Shown piece by piece: positions 9,187-16,794 of a DNA stretch of 64,000 nt; within the stretch, counting starts at the first letter, position 1; every line of letters begins with the position of its first letter. The position numbers and the translations under genes are program-made. The stretch comes from Aquimarina sp. AU474. Lineage in GTDB: Bacteria > Bacteroidota > Bacteroidia > Flavobacteriales > Flavobacteriaceae. The notes under the pieces are model-generated. The model saw nothing but the letters and a program-made list of their open reading frames with translations, did no database searches and was not told where the DNA came from. The DNA lies in contig NZ_OMPE01000008.1 in assembly GCF_900312815.1 (NCBI RefSeq), positions 682,001 to 746,000 of the forward strand, written 5' to 3'.

Positions 9187-9216
9187 AAAATCGCCCTTGG
9201 AGCCTTAGGGCGATTC
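9187..9216 (-). terminator. Intergenic hairpin between peptide genes 9285 and 8927
   Basis: TCGCCCT and AGGGCGA form a 7-bp stem, followed on the minus strand by TTTTACTAAT. With no promoter visible between here and gene 8927, it may act as a partial terminator that sets the ratio of the two products. Confidence 0.6.
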
Positions 9217-9284
9217 AACTCAATTCTTTGTATCCAATACTCACAATTAATCTAATTACGTATGGAGATTTTTAGAATTGATAT

Positions 9285-9461
9285 TTATTTTTCTACACAT
9301 ACTTGACAGCTCATTGGTGTTCTAGAATATTGACAAATGGTTCCTCTAGTATCTAGACCACAAAGTACCGTAAAGATTGGTCCAGTATAACTACCTCCTT
9401 TAACACTATCCAATTGTGCTACATTCATCTTTTTAAGACTAAGTTTCTTTTTACTTTTCAT
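9285..9461 (-). CDS. Double-glycine leader Cys-rich peptide precursor
   Basis: This 58-residue precursor has the leader MKSKKKLSLKKMNVAQLDSV followed by KGG, and a mature part of 35 residues ending CQYSRTPMSCQVCVEK. It is closely related to the peptides at 8489 and 8927. It begins its own transcription unit from the promoter at 9517-9597. Confidence 0.8.
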   Translation of the reverse strand: MKSKKKLSLKKMNVAQLDSVKGGSYTGPIFTVLCGLDTRGTICQYSRTPMSCQVCVEK

Positions 9462-9516
9462 AATATTTATTGTTTTAATTAAACATTAATTTTAGACCTA
9501 AAATGTTTTATACTCA

Positions 9517-9597
9517 CAAACTTATTGCAACCTCTTACTCCAATACAAATGATGGTTATATAGATTCTAGAATTTCGAGCGTTTTTCCAGAATTTCG
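9517..9597 (-). promoter_or_regulatory. Peptide promoter with 20-bp-spaced direct repeats
   Basis: On the minus strand two CGAAATTC half-sites (9597-9590 and 9577-9570) lie 20 bp apart. TTG is at 9548-9546, then 21 bp and the -7 box TAAGTTTG (9524-9517). The start codon is 56 bp further down. Spacings match the sister promoters exactly. Confidence 0.75.
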
Positions 9598-9613
9598 ATT
9601 TATTCATAAACAA

Positions 9614-9646
9614 AAAAACACTTGAAAATTATTTTCAAGTGTTTTT
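9614..9646 (-). terminator. Terminator after peptide gene 9690
   Basis: AAAACACTTGAAAAT and its complement form a near-perfect stem ending in a T-run on either strand. Confidence 0.75.
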
Positions 9647-9689
9647 ATATTACTTCGTTAAGCAATGTTCAGAAACCTCTGTTTATAAT

Positions 9690-9848
9690 TTATTTAGTAT
9701 TTGTAGGAATACATAAAATGTTCTTGGTTTCATCTCCCACACATTGTGGAGTGCATGAATCATGAACTCCACCTTTAATCTTTATAGATTGAAGTTTAGA
9801 AATCACATTTCTATGTAGATTTAATTTTTTTAATTCTTTATTTCTCAT
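9690..9848 (-). CDS. Double-glycine leader peptide precursor (MRN-type leader)
   Basis: This 52-residue precursor begins MRNKELKKLNLHRNVISKLQ and its leader ends KIKGG (residues 23-27). The mature part of about 25 residues starts VHDSCTPQC and has three Cys. No promoter with the repeat element lies upstream. It is preceded by the terminator-like hairpin at 9901-9930 after gene 9942, so it may be the distal gene of the unit starting at 10370. Confidence 0.7.
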   Translation of the reverse strand: MRNKELKKLNLHRNVISKLQSIKIKGGVHDSCTPQCVGDETKNILCIPTNTK

Positions 9849-9893
9849 GACTTACATTTTATATTAATAGGTAATTACCCTTAGGAAGTACAT

Positions 9894-9930
9894 AAAAAAG
9901 CAAACTATTCATCGATGGATGAATAGTTTG
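9894..9930 (-). terminator. Strong hairpin after peptide gene 9942
   Basis: CAAACTATTCATC and its complement form a perfect 13-bp stem with loop GATG. Six T follow on the minus strand. Confidence 0.75.
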
Positions 9931-9941
9931 TTCTTATCAAT

Positions 9942-10130
9942 TTATGTTACATTTCTACCATAATCGGTATTCGTGGATTGATTTTGGTTATTACCCTCTA
10001 CCCATGCTCCGACACCATCTAGTATTAAACCTATTAAAATCACATGACCTATTGGAGCTGGTAGGAAAGGAAATGGTAATCCATTACCTCCTCTTATTTT
10101 CTCTGCTTGTTCGGTTTTTAAATTTCTCAT
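9942..10130 (-). CDS. Double-glycine leader hydrophobic peptide precursor
   Basis: This 62-residue precursor has a short leader MRNLKTEQAEKIRGG (15 residues). The mature part of about 47 residues is hydrophobic with no Cys: a Pro-rich start (LPFPFLPAP), a membrane-like segment (GHVILIGLILDGVGAWV) and a polar Asn/Gln-rich tail. It resembles class II bacteriocins in general make-up. It lies 30 bp downstream of gene 10161, so the pair is likely co-transcribed and could form a two-peptide system. That pairing is inference. Confidence 0.7.
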   Translation of the reverse strand: MRNLKTEQAEKIRGGNGLPFPFLPAPIGHVILIGLILDGVGAWVEGNNQNQSTNTDYGRNVT

Positions 10131-10160
10131 TTTAAATATATTTAGATATTAATTAATCGT

Positions 10161-10370
10161 TTATTGTTGCACAGGTGCATCACCACTACAACTAACCCCC
10201 ATACTTGCTGTACTAGTAGCTATCATACCTTGCGAAAGAAGTAAAGAGGCACCTCCTGTAGCCGGTGCTACAATTAAACTTGCTAATGACCCAAAAAAAC
10301 CTATTACCGAAAGAGCACATGCTATTCCACCATTTATAGTTTCCAGTTCTTCTAATTTTAAATTTCTCAT
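10161..10370 (-). CDS. Double-glycine leader, Ala/Gly-rich bacteriocin-like peptide
   Basis: This 69-residue precursor has a 15-residue leader MRNLKLEELETINGG, close to the classic class II bacteriocin leader pattern. The mature part is rich in Ala, Gly and Ser, hydrophobic, with two Cys that could form a disulfide. It holds the segment GSLASLIVAPATGGASL, nearly repeated in the peptide at 11704. It is first in a unit with 9942 and has a full repeat-type promoter. A pore-forming role is plausible, not shown. Confidence 0.75.
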   Translation of the reverse strand: MRNLKLEELETINGGIACALSVIGFFGSLASLIVAPATGGASLLLSQGMIATSTASMGVSCSGDAPVQQ

Positions 10371-10425
10371 TTTTTTAAATTTTAATAATTAAACATTTGT
10401 AAATATCAAAGCGCTTTGACACCAA

Positions 10426-10506
10426 CAAACATAAGATCATAATAACCTGTTTTACAACATTTTAAAAAGACTATTCAGGAATTTCGATCTATATTCCTGA
10501 ATTTCG
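10426..10506 (-). promoter_or_regulatory. Peptide promoter with 20-bp-spaced direct repeats
   Basis: On the minus strand two CGAAATTC half-sites (10506-10499 and 10486-10479) lie 20 bp apart. TTG is at 10457-10455, then 21 bp and the -7 box TATGTTTG (10433-10426). The start codon is 56 bp downstream of the -7 box. Spacings match the other four promoters. Confidence 0.78.
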
Positions 10507-10510
10507 ATCG

Positions 10511-10871
10511 GATATTTTAAGCGGAGAATATTAAGAAGTATTGAATCTATAATTACATAGTAATTAAACCAATTTAATATCGTAAAACATTATATAAAAC
10601 TCGCAATAAGCTAAAGTGATACGATGCAACTCAACAATACAAAAGACTATGTAACAATCCATTTACTTAGCATATTGAAGACACCTCTATAAATAGTTTT
10701 AGAATTTTATATACCATTATAAAATCACCTTTGATCCTCTAAGGCGTTCATTTAAAGCTTGAATTAATAAATAGTTTGACATATCTATTAAAGATAACTC
10801 TAAGTATTATTATCATTAAAATTCACATTAGATATTACATAACTACGTTGGATTTCAACAAAAAAGGCACA
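10511..10871. other. Gene-free gap with a decayed hairpin
   Basis: No open reading frame or leader pattern was found here. CACCTTTGATCCTCTAAGGCG near 10727 looks like a worn copy of the terminator at 9187-9216, which suggests that a peptide gene has decayed in this gap. Confidence 0.35.
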
Positions 10872-10900
10872 AAAAAACCACCTAAAATTAGTTTTAGGTG
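10872..10900 (-). terminator. Terminator after peptide gene 10959
   Basis: CACCTAAAA and TTTTAGGTG form a 9-bp stem with loop TTAG, followed by a T-run on the minus strand. Confidence 0.7.
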
Positions 10901-10958
10901 ATTTTACTCACTTATATTAATCAAATACAACGTAAGAAAACTATGAAAATAAGCTTTC

Positions 10959-11168
10959 TTATTTAATTACTTCGATACAAGGATCTAAGCTCTCGGGATA
11001 GACACATGCTGTAAACCCATTTGTTGGACTAATAATATCACATGGCGGTGAAATTGTTAATACAGTAGGTAAAGGCGGAGTTAACACGGGTCCAAGGTCT
11101 CCTCCTTTAACAGTACTTAACTGGGCTATGTTCATTTTTTTAAGATTAAGCTTCTTTTTATTTTTCAT
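10959..11168 (-). CDS. Double-glycine leader peptide precursor
   Basis: This 69-residue precursor has the leader MKNKKKLNLKKMNIAQLSTV plus KGG. The mature part of 46 residues is Pro- and Thr-rich (LGPVLTPPLPTVLTISPP) with three Cys. Gene 11208 ends 39 bp upstream with no hairpin between, so the two are probably co-transcribed from the promoter at 11496-11576. Confidence 0.75.
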   Translation of the reverse strand: MKNKKKLNLKKMNIAQLSTVKGGDLGPVLTPPLPTVLTISPPCDIISPTNGFTACVYPESLDPCIEVIK

Positions 11169-11207
11169 GATATACTATTTTATAATTAAAATTATTTTTT
11201 GGTAATA

Positions 11208-11450
11208 CTACTGAATATGACATCCTATTCCACCATCAATAACGGGTACAGAATTCCCGCAAATTCGAGTGATACATCTTTGCGAAGCATTACCACAATT
11301 AATATATGTTTGTACATTACAATCGATATTGGTGATTAAGGTATAAGTGGGAACAGCCTGACTTGTGGTATTATCTCCAGCACCACCCATAAAATTATCT
11401 AATTGAGCAATATTTACCTTTTTAAGATTAAGTTTCTTAATACTTTTCAT
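11208..11450 (-). CDS. Double-glycine leader Cys-rich peptide precursor
   Basis: This 80-residue precursor has the leader MKSIKKLNLKKVNIAQLDNF plus MGG. The mature part of about 57 residues has five Cys (CNVQTYINCG, CITRICG, GCHIQ). It differs from its neighbours in using Met instead of Lys before GG. It is first in the unit with 10959 and has a complete repeat-type promoter. Confidence 0.75.
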   Translation of the reverse strand: MKSIKKLNLKKVNIAQLDNFMGGAGDNTTSQAVPTYTLITNIDCNVQTYINCGNASQRCITRICGNSVPVIDGGIGCHIQ

Positions 11451-11495
11451 GACATAAATTTTAGTGAATTAACTATCCAAACGCTTTAACTCTAA

Positions 11496-11576
11496 CAAAC
11501 ATAACCACTTAGACACCTGGTTTACAATGTTTTAAAAATACTATTCATGAATTTCGATCGATATTCATGAATTTCG
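11496..11576 (-). promoter_or_regulatory. Peptide promoter with 20-bp-spaced direct repeats
   Basis: On the minus strand two CGAAATTC half-sites (11576-11569 and 11556-11549) lie 20 bp apart. TTG is at 11527-11525, then 21 bp and the -7 box TATGTTTG (11503-11496). The start codon is 46 bp downstream of the -7 box. Confidence 0.78.
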
Positions 11577-11646
11577 ATGCATTTAAACACAAAAAAGATT
11601 TGAAAACAGGATCATCGCATTTTTTATTTACCATTTCATACTATTA

Positions 11647-11682
11647 AAAAACCCTTCTAAATAATTATTTAGAAGGGTTTTT
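11647..11682 (-). terminator. Strong palindromic terminator after peptide gene 11704
   Basis: A perfect palindrome with AAAAACCCTTCTAAATA arms and T-runs on both strands. Confidence 0.8.
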
Positions 11683-11703
11683 AGTAATAAACTATGTTGT
11701 TCT

Positions 11704-11895
11704 TTACTTAGCAGAACAACTAGTTCCCATACTATACGTACTCGCGACTATCATACCTTGCGATAGCACTAAAGAAGCTCCTCCTGTAGCTGGCGCTAAA
11801 ACAAGACTTGCTAATGATCCTAAAAAAGATACCACAGCCACAGCACAACTTCCTCCATTAATTTCTTCTAATTTTTCAAATTTTAAATCTTTCAT
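11704..11895 (-). CDS. Double-glycine leader, Ala/Gly-rich bacteriocin-like peptide
   Basis: This 63-residue precursor has a 15-residue leader MKDLKFEKLEEINGG. The mature part is nearly the same as that at 10161 in its centre (SLASLVLAPATGGASL, then LSQGMI) and has two Cys in similar positions. The two are paralogs whose tails differ. It has its own promoter and terminator. Confidence 0.75.
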   Translation of the reverse strand: MKDLKFEKLEEINGGSCAVAVVSFLGSLASLVLAPATGGASLVLSQGMIVASTYSMGTSCSAK

Positions 11896-11948
11896 TTTTT
11901 GTTATTTTTAATAATTAATATTTGTTTTTATCAATGCGCTTGATAAGA

Positions 11949-12030
11949 CAAACATATCATAATCAATGAGGTAATTGCAAATGACCGTTTTGAACATTCT
12001 AGAATTTCGATCGTTTTTCTAGAATCTAGG
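11949..12030 (-). promoter_or_regulatory. Peptide promoter with 20-bp-spaced repeats
   Basis: On the minus strand the near half-site is CGAAATTC (12009-12002); the far one is diverged (CCTAGATTC, ending 12022). TTG is at 11980-11978, then 21 bp and the -7 box TATGTTTG (11956-11949). The spacings equal those of the other promoters. Confidence 0.72.
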
Positions 12031-12055
12031 ATTTTTTTGTTTAAAAAATGACAAA

Positions 12056-12089
12056 AAAAATCATCCAAGATAATTCTTGGATGATTTTT
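12056..12089 (-). terminator. Terminator after peptide gene 12109
   Basis: TCATCCAAGA and TCTTGGATGA form a 10-bp stem with loop TAAT, flanked by A- and T-runs that extend it. Confidence 0.75.
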
Positions 12090-12108
12090 ATACATCTATA
12101 ATTATGTT

Positions 12109-12279
12109 TTATACGCAATATAGACAGCTAGTTGGTGAATCTGAGTAACAAAGATCACCGCCTCCAACAGGTTGTTCTGAAGGTAAGCCTTCTACAGTGT
12201 TTAATAGATTTCCACCCTTAATTGCATCTAATTGAGCAACGTTCATTTTTTTAAAACTTAATTTCTTTGTGCTTTTCAT
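12109..12279 (-). CDS. Double-glycine leader Cys-rich peptide precursor
   Basis: This 56-residue precursor has the leader MKSTKKLSFKKMNVAQLDAI plus KGG. The mature part of 33 residues ends CYSDSPTSCLYCV, a shorter form of the C.YS..PMSC..CV ending in 8489, 8927 and 9285. The element of the other promoters is not found in the 100 bp upstream. That short gap also holds the end of the metalloprotease gene, so its transcription start is unclear. Confidence 0.75.
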   Translation of the reverse strand: MKSTKKLSFKKMNVAQLDAIKGGNLLNTVEGLPSEQPVGGGDLCYSDSPTSCLYCV

Positions 12280-12379
12280 ATAATTTGGTTTTAAGTTATA
12301 CTAGACATCAACATAATATTGATCTTCCTTTATAAATATACTGCATATTAAATCAATAGCCTGTTGCACAATACATTAC

Positions 12380-14794
12380 TTAAAAATCGCAATTAAAACT
12401 CCCTATAGGAGAACCATCAGGTATTTTTGGAGATGGCAAAACAATGAAGTTTTCTGGCTTTTCTAAAAAATCTTCAATTTGTTTTAAATAGTATGCGTTG
12501 TAGGCATTACTCAGGTTGGTTACTTTGTCATTTTTAAGTCTAATTATCAATTTGTTAAGATTATTATAAGCAATAGCATTAACTTGGGGATATACCTCTT
12601 TATTTTTACTTAAGCTCATAAGATGTTTTAAAACATTCGCTCTAACGATATGGGCTATTTCATTATGATAGTTCTTCTGATAATTCGTATTTTTAAAAGT
12701 AAACTCAATTAGTTTACTTAATACCTCATTAAGGTCCAATTGTCTATCATCTATTCCGTTTTGTTGTACCAGCCTAGATACTCGTTCAGGGTTTAACAAT
12801 AAGGATAAACTCATATCACTAGCAGTAGCTGCTGCACTAAGTGCATCAAAACCTACTCCGGTCTTTCCGTTAAACGATTCTCTTGTTTTACCAAACCCAT
12901 ACGCTCTAGGCGGAAATAATGCTAACTTATCTTCTGGGATAGAGAGCACCTCTGGTGATAGAGTTTTAAAAATTGACTGTAATGCTCCTCTTTGTTTACT
13001 AGCCTCTACATATTCTACAACAGTTTGTTTATCTCCTTTTGTAGCATAATTATAATTCAAACCAGCAATAAGTTTCACTGCTGCCTCTGTTTGATATCTA
13101 TGAAAAAAGTAAAGCGGTACAAAAACATCTTCTAATACCGAATACGTTTCTCCCTGTCGGATATTATCCTTAGAGAAGTTTTTCATAGCCACCTTTCTAA
13201 CATCCAAAACATTTTCTAATTCTTCTACAGCGCTTTTTCCATTATCCCATAAATGCGCCAATTCATGAGCGCCTCCTTGTGGTCTTGCATCACTATCCGA
13301 AATAAAACGAAGACCCGATTGATATGCTCGATCCAATATTAAATTTAACTCTTGTTTCTCGTTCTTATCTTTTCCAAACTCTGCATAACTATAAGCAACA
13401 GTAACTTTATCCCATACTCCTATCTTAGTATCATAGGCATTTGATAAATCTACTTCTCCGTTTTTTAGTGTTACTGTAGGGTGGGGATAATCCATTACTG
13501 AAGCTCTGCCACTAGTACTGGCCGCAAAATTATGTGCAAAACCTATAGTATGACCAACTTCATGCGCAGATAACTGTCTAATCCTTGCCAGTGCCATTTC
13601 TAACATTGGTTGATTATTATCGTTTGAGATTGCAAAAGGTCGATTCATTAATGCTTGCGCGATCAAAAAATCTTGCCTGATTCGTAAACTACCTAAACTC
13701 ACGTGTCCCTTAAGAATTTCTCCTGTTCTGGGGTCTATAACACTCGCTCCATAACTCCATCCTCTTGTTGATCTATGAACCCACTGTATTACATTATATC
13801 TCAAATCCATTGGGTCAGCATCCTGAGGTAGCATCTTAACCTGAAAAGCATTTTTATAACCAATAGCCTGATAGGCCTGATTCCACCATTTTGCACCATC
13901 TAAAAGAGCAGATCGAACAGGTTCAGGGGTACCTGGATCAAGATAATAAATAATAGGTTCTTTAGCTTCACTAATTGCTAAATCAGGGTTTTTCTTTTCT
14001 AATCGATGTCTTCGTATATATCGTTTTACTATGGGCTCCTCAACGGGAGTAGCATAATCTAGATACGAAACAAACAGTGCTCCACTTCTTGGATCGAATT
14101 CTCTTTTTGTATACCCATTATTCGGTAATTCAACAAACGAATGATGCTGGTTTACAGTAAGGAATTTAGCATTAGGAGCTACTGATCTAATGTTTTGACC
14201 ACTTGGAGTTCCTTTGTATGTTGTTAAAGCTTCAAATTCGACATTTTTAGGAAAAGCTTTTGTTCTTGCTAAACTTAAAGCGCTTCTAGTCTTATCAATA
14301 CTATAGCTCCCTTCTTTTTGACTCTTAAGTCTAGATATAATACCATGAGTATCTTGCATTAAAAATGGAGTGAAATCAATTATATATTTCCGGGATATAG
14401 TTTCTTTGATAGGAAAACCAAAAAGTACAGATTTTGCAAAAGCTTGTTCTACACTCTTTTTTTCTAATGCATTATCCGTTATAGCCCGATATCTCTGATT
14501 AGGTTGTACAAGCAATAGTTTGTTACCAGCTTTGATAAATTTAACTACTACTCCATTTCCTATTTGACCTCGATCTAGTCCTATATCATTAGAACCTAAT
14601 CCTGTTGCCAAAGAATGTACATAAAGAAAATCTGTATCTAATTTATCTATTTCTAAATATAACTCATCTTTAGCCTCATTATAATAGAAATTAAAATACC
14701 CCTTGTAAGACTTAAGGTTCTTTTGTTTTTCCAGAAACTGAGCAGAAATAGATGAATTAATTAGTAAGAACAGGCAAACGAAAAGTTGTTTCAT
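12380..14794 (-). CDS. Secreted zinc-dependent metalloprotease (DUF5117/DUF4953 type)
   Basis: The product (804 residues from the chosen start MKQLFVCLF) begins with a signal peptide ending SISAQ. An in-frame Met 18 bp upstream would add six residues before it and is less likely. The zinc-binding motif HEVGHTIGFAH (HExxHxxGxxH) lies near residues 410-420. The N-terminal region resembles the DUF5117/5118 beta-domains of large Bacteroidota secreted metalloproteases. No C-terminal sorting region is obvious. The gene stands alone after the peptide locus, and any link to peptide processing would be speculation. Confidence 0.88.
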   Translation of the reverse strand: MKQLFVCLFLLINSSISAQFLEKQKNLKSYKGYFNFYYNEAKDELYLEIDKLDTDFLYVHSLATGLGSNDIGLDRGQIGNGVVVKFIKAGNKLLLVQPNQRYRAITDNALEKKSVEQAFAKSVLFGFPIKETISRKYIIDFTPFLMQDTHGIISRLKSQKEGSYSIDKTRSALSLARTKAFPKNVEFEALTTYKGTPSGQNIRSVAPNAKFLTVNQHHSFVELPNNGYTKREFDPRSGALFVSYLDYATPVEEPIVKRYIRRHRLEKKNPDLAISEAKEPIIYYLDPGTPEPVRSALLDGAKWWNQAYQAIGYKNAFQVKMLPQDADPMDLRYNVIQWVHRSTRGWSYGASVIDPRTGEILKGHVSLGSLRIRQDFLIAQALMNRPFAISNDNNQPMLEMALARIRQLSAHEVGHTIGFAHNFAASTSGRASVMDYPHPTVTLKNGEVDLSNAYDTKIGVWDKVTVAYSYAEFGKDKNEKQELNLILDRAYQSGLRFISDSDARPQGGAHELAHLWDNGKSAVEELENVLDVRKVAMKNFSKDNIRQGETYSVLEDVFVPLYFFHRYQTEAAVKLIAGLNYNYATKGDKQTVVEYVEASKQRGALQSIFKTLSPEVLSIPEDKLALFPPRAYGFGKTRESFNGKTGVGFDALSAAATASDMSLSLLLNPERVSRLVQQNGIDDRQLDLNEVLSKLIEFTFKNTNYQKNYHNEIAHIVRANVLKHLMSLSKNKEVYPQVNAIAYNNLNKLIIRLKNDKVTNLSNAYNAYYLKQIEDFLEKPENFIVLPSPKIPDGSPIGSFNCDF

Positions 14795-14906
14795 AAATAA
14801 GAGTTTGTGCAAAATAATTCTTAAAATTTTTAAAGCTATAAAATAATCTAAAAATTATTTCTTACTGAACTGTTAAATCCTATTTTTGTGACAAATTAAA
14901 ACTACT

Positions 14907-16005
14907 ATGATTAACACAGATACTTTACAAGATCTGAGAAAGCGCCTGGTTGCGTTAAGGAGGTATCTTTGACGTTGATGCCAAACTTATTGAAATAGCT
15001 AACGAAGAAGAAAAAACATTTGCTCCAAACTTTTGGGATAACGCGCAAGAAGCCGAAAAACTAATGCGCTCCCTTAATGCTCAAAAAAAATGGGTTGGTG
15101 ATTATGAGAAAAGTGAAGCATTAGTTGATGATCTAGAAGTACTCTATGAATTCTTTAAAGAAGGTGATATTACCGAAAATGAACTCAAAGAAAAACATGT
15201 AGAGGCTCTTACTCTCATTGAAGATCTAGAATTCAAAAATATGCTTAGTGATGAAGGAGACAGTATGAGTGCTGTATTACAAATCACAGCAGGTGCAGGA
15301 GGTACAGAAAGTTGTGATTGGGCAAATATGCTCATGCGCATGTATCTTATGTGGGCAGAAAAGCAAGGGTTTAAGATTAGAGAATTGAATTATCAAGGTG
15401 GTGATGTAGCTGGCATCAAGACAGTTACATTAGAGATTGATGGAGACTATGCCTTTGGATGGCTTAAAGGAGAGAATGGAGTTCACCGTTTAGTACGTAT
15501 TTCACCTTTTGATAGTAATGCCAAACGACATACTTCTTTTGCATCTATCTATGTATATCCGTTGGCTGATGATAGTATCGAAATCGATATTAACCCTGCC
15601 GATTACGAAATAATTACTTCAAGATCAAGTGGAGCTGGTGGGCAAAATGTAAACAAAGTCGAAACCAAAGTACAATTGACTCACTTCCCAACAGGAATCC
15701 AAATTTCGTGTTCAGATACTCGTTCTCAACAAGAAAACAGGATAAAAGCATTACAAATGCTTAAGTCACAACTATATGAACTAGAGCTTCAGAAACAACG
15801 GGCGCAACGAGAAGAAATTGAAGCTTCAAAAATGAAAATAGAATGGGGATCGCAAATTCGTAATTATGTGATGCATCCTTATAAATTGGTAAAAGATGTT
15901 CGAACAGCCGAAGAAACAGGAAATGTAGATGCCGTAATGGACGGGAATATTGATGCTTTCTTAAAAGCATTTTTGATGATGATGGGGCAAAAAAATGAAG
16001 ATTAA
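14907..16005 (+). CDS. prfB: Peptide chain release factor 2, programmed +1 frameshift
   Basis: RF2 ends translation at UGA and UAA codons. The reading frame starts at ATG 14907, meets an in-frame TGA at 14970-14972 (codon 22) and continues in the +1 frame from 14971, giving 365 residues, the normal RF2 length. The GGQ motif ([20 protein letters not shown] region, near residue 240) is present. The shift site is the classic CTT TGA C with an AAGGAGG sequence three bases upstream of CTT. When RF2 is scarce the ribosome shifts and more RF2 is made. A simple gene caller would start the gene at 15064 and lose the first 52 residues. Confidence 0.95.
14957..14973 (+). promoter_or_regulatory. RF2 frameshift site
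   Basis: AAGGAGG (14957-14963), TAT, CTT, then the in-frame stop TGA followed by C. The internal Shine-Dalgarno-like sequence and the stop context match the conserved RF2 autoregulatory site. Confidence 0.93.
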
Positions 16006-16020
16006 AAAACGTATAAAAAC

Positions 16021-16362
16021 ATGACAACTATTTATCATAATCCTAGATGTACCAAATCACGTGAGACATTGGCTATACTAGAAGCTCAAAATGAAAAAAT
16101 AACTATTGTAAAATATCTTGAAACACCTCTTACTAGTGAAGAACTATCGGGTATTATCAAATTATTAGGGATTAAACCTATGGAACTTGTGAGAAAAAAC
16201 GAAGTGATATGGAAAGAAAACTATAAAGGAAAAGATTTCTCTGATAAAGAAGTTATTCAAATCATGTCTGAAAACCCGAAGCTTATCGAAAGACCTATTG
16301 TAATCAAAGGTAACAAAGCTGTTATAGGTAGGCCTCCTCAAAAAGTAGTAGATATTCTATAA
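16021..16362 (+). CDS. arsC: ArsC/Spx-family protein, probable arsenate reductase (glutaredoxin type)
   Basis: The 113-residue product has the ArsC active-site start TIYHNPRCTKSRE with Cys near residue 10, the central KYLETP motif and the RPIVIKGNKAVIGRPP motif that carries the conserved Arg. It would reduce arsenate to arsenite using glutathione or glutaredoxin-type thiols. No arsenite pump or ArsR is nearby, so the physiological substrate may differ. It starts 15 bp after prfB and probably shares its transcript. Confidence 0.85.
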   Translation: MTTIYHNPRCTKSRETLAILEAQNEKITIVKYLETPLTSEELSGIIKLLGIKPMELVRKNEVIWKENYKGKDFSDKEVIQIMSENPKLIERPIVIKGNKAVIGRPPQKVVDIL

Positions 16363-16381
16363 TCTATTTTTATATCATAAA

Positions 16382-16409
16382 AAAAAGGGAACCCTAGGGT
16401 TCCCTTTTT
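16382..16409. terminator. Bidirectional terminator
   Basis: AAAAAGGGAACCC and GGGTTCCCTTTTT form a perfect stem around TA, between the convergent genes ending at 16362 and 16432. Confidence 0.85.
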
Positions 16410-16431
16410 AATATATACTTTATATCAATTA

Positions 16432-16608
16432 TTATGCTTCTTCTTTTGCTTTGCGTTTAGCTTCTCTTCTTAATTTGAAGTTTTCTATGTTAGCACCAAT
16501 AATCCAATACGGAATTACAAATGTTAATAAAAAGATCATTAGCCAAAATCCAATTGTTAGGATAGTTAAAAAAGCTAAGAAACCAAGATACTGATCAAAT
16601 TCAAACAT
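16432..16608 (-). CDS. Small membrane protein of unknown function
   Basis: This 58-residue ORF starts MFEFDQYLGFLAFLTILTIG. It has one or two hydrophobic segments (about residues 9-40) and a highly charged C-terminal tail (KLRREAKRKAKEEA). The composition fits a real small membrane protein with the tail in the cytoplasm. It is convergent with arsC and shares the terminator at 16382-16409. No family was recognised. Confidence 0.65.
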   Translation of the reverse strand: MFEFDQYLGFLAFLTILTIGFWLMIFLLTFVIPYWIIGANIENFKLRREAKRKAKEEA

Positions 16609-16794
16609 AACGATATTCTAATTTTCAATTTTTGCCAAAGATAACAACTCTTATCTATATGTCATAGCAGAAGTATAATTTATTTTAAAATCTATATGGA
16701 TCTGTATTTGTCACCAAAAAACAGAAGGTTTATTCAGAAATAGCGCGTCAAATGCTTAAATTTGCACTCTTAAAAAAAACAAATCGTCTTAGCT

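Noticed and set aside
9944..10135. Plus-strand frame opposite the peptide at 9942
   Set aside because: No leader or family pattern; it is the antisense shadow of a GG-leader gene.
1892..12279. Lanthipeptide cluster
   Set aside because: The leaders resemble Bacteroidota lanthipeptide leaders, but no LanB/LanC/LanM-type enzyme is in the window.
15144..15341. Minus-strand frame inside prfB
   Set aside because: Antisense shadow of a highly conserved gene.
16021..16362. Arsenic resistance operon
   Set aside because: Only the ArsC-like gene is present; no ArsR, ArsB or Acr3.
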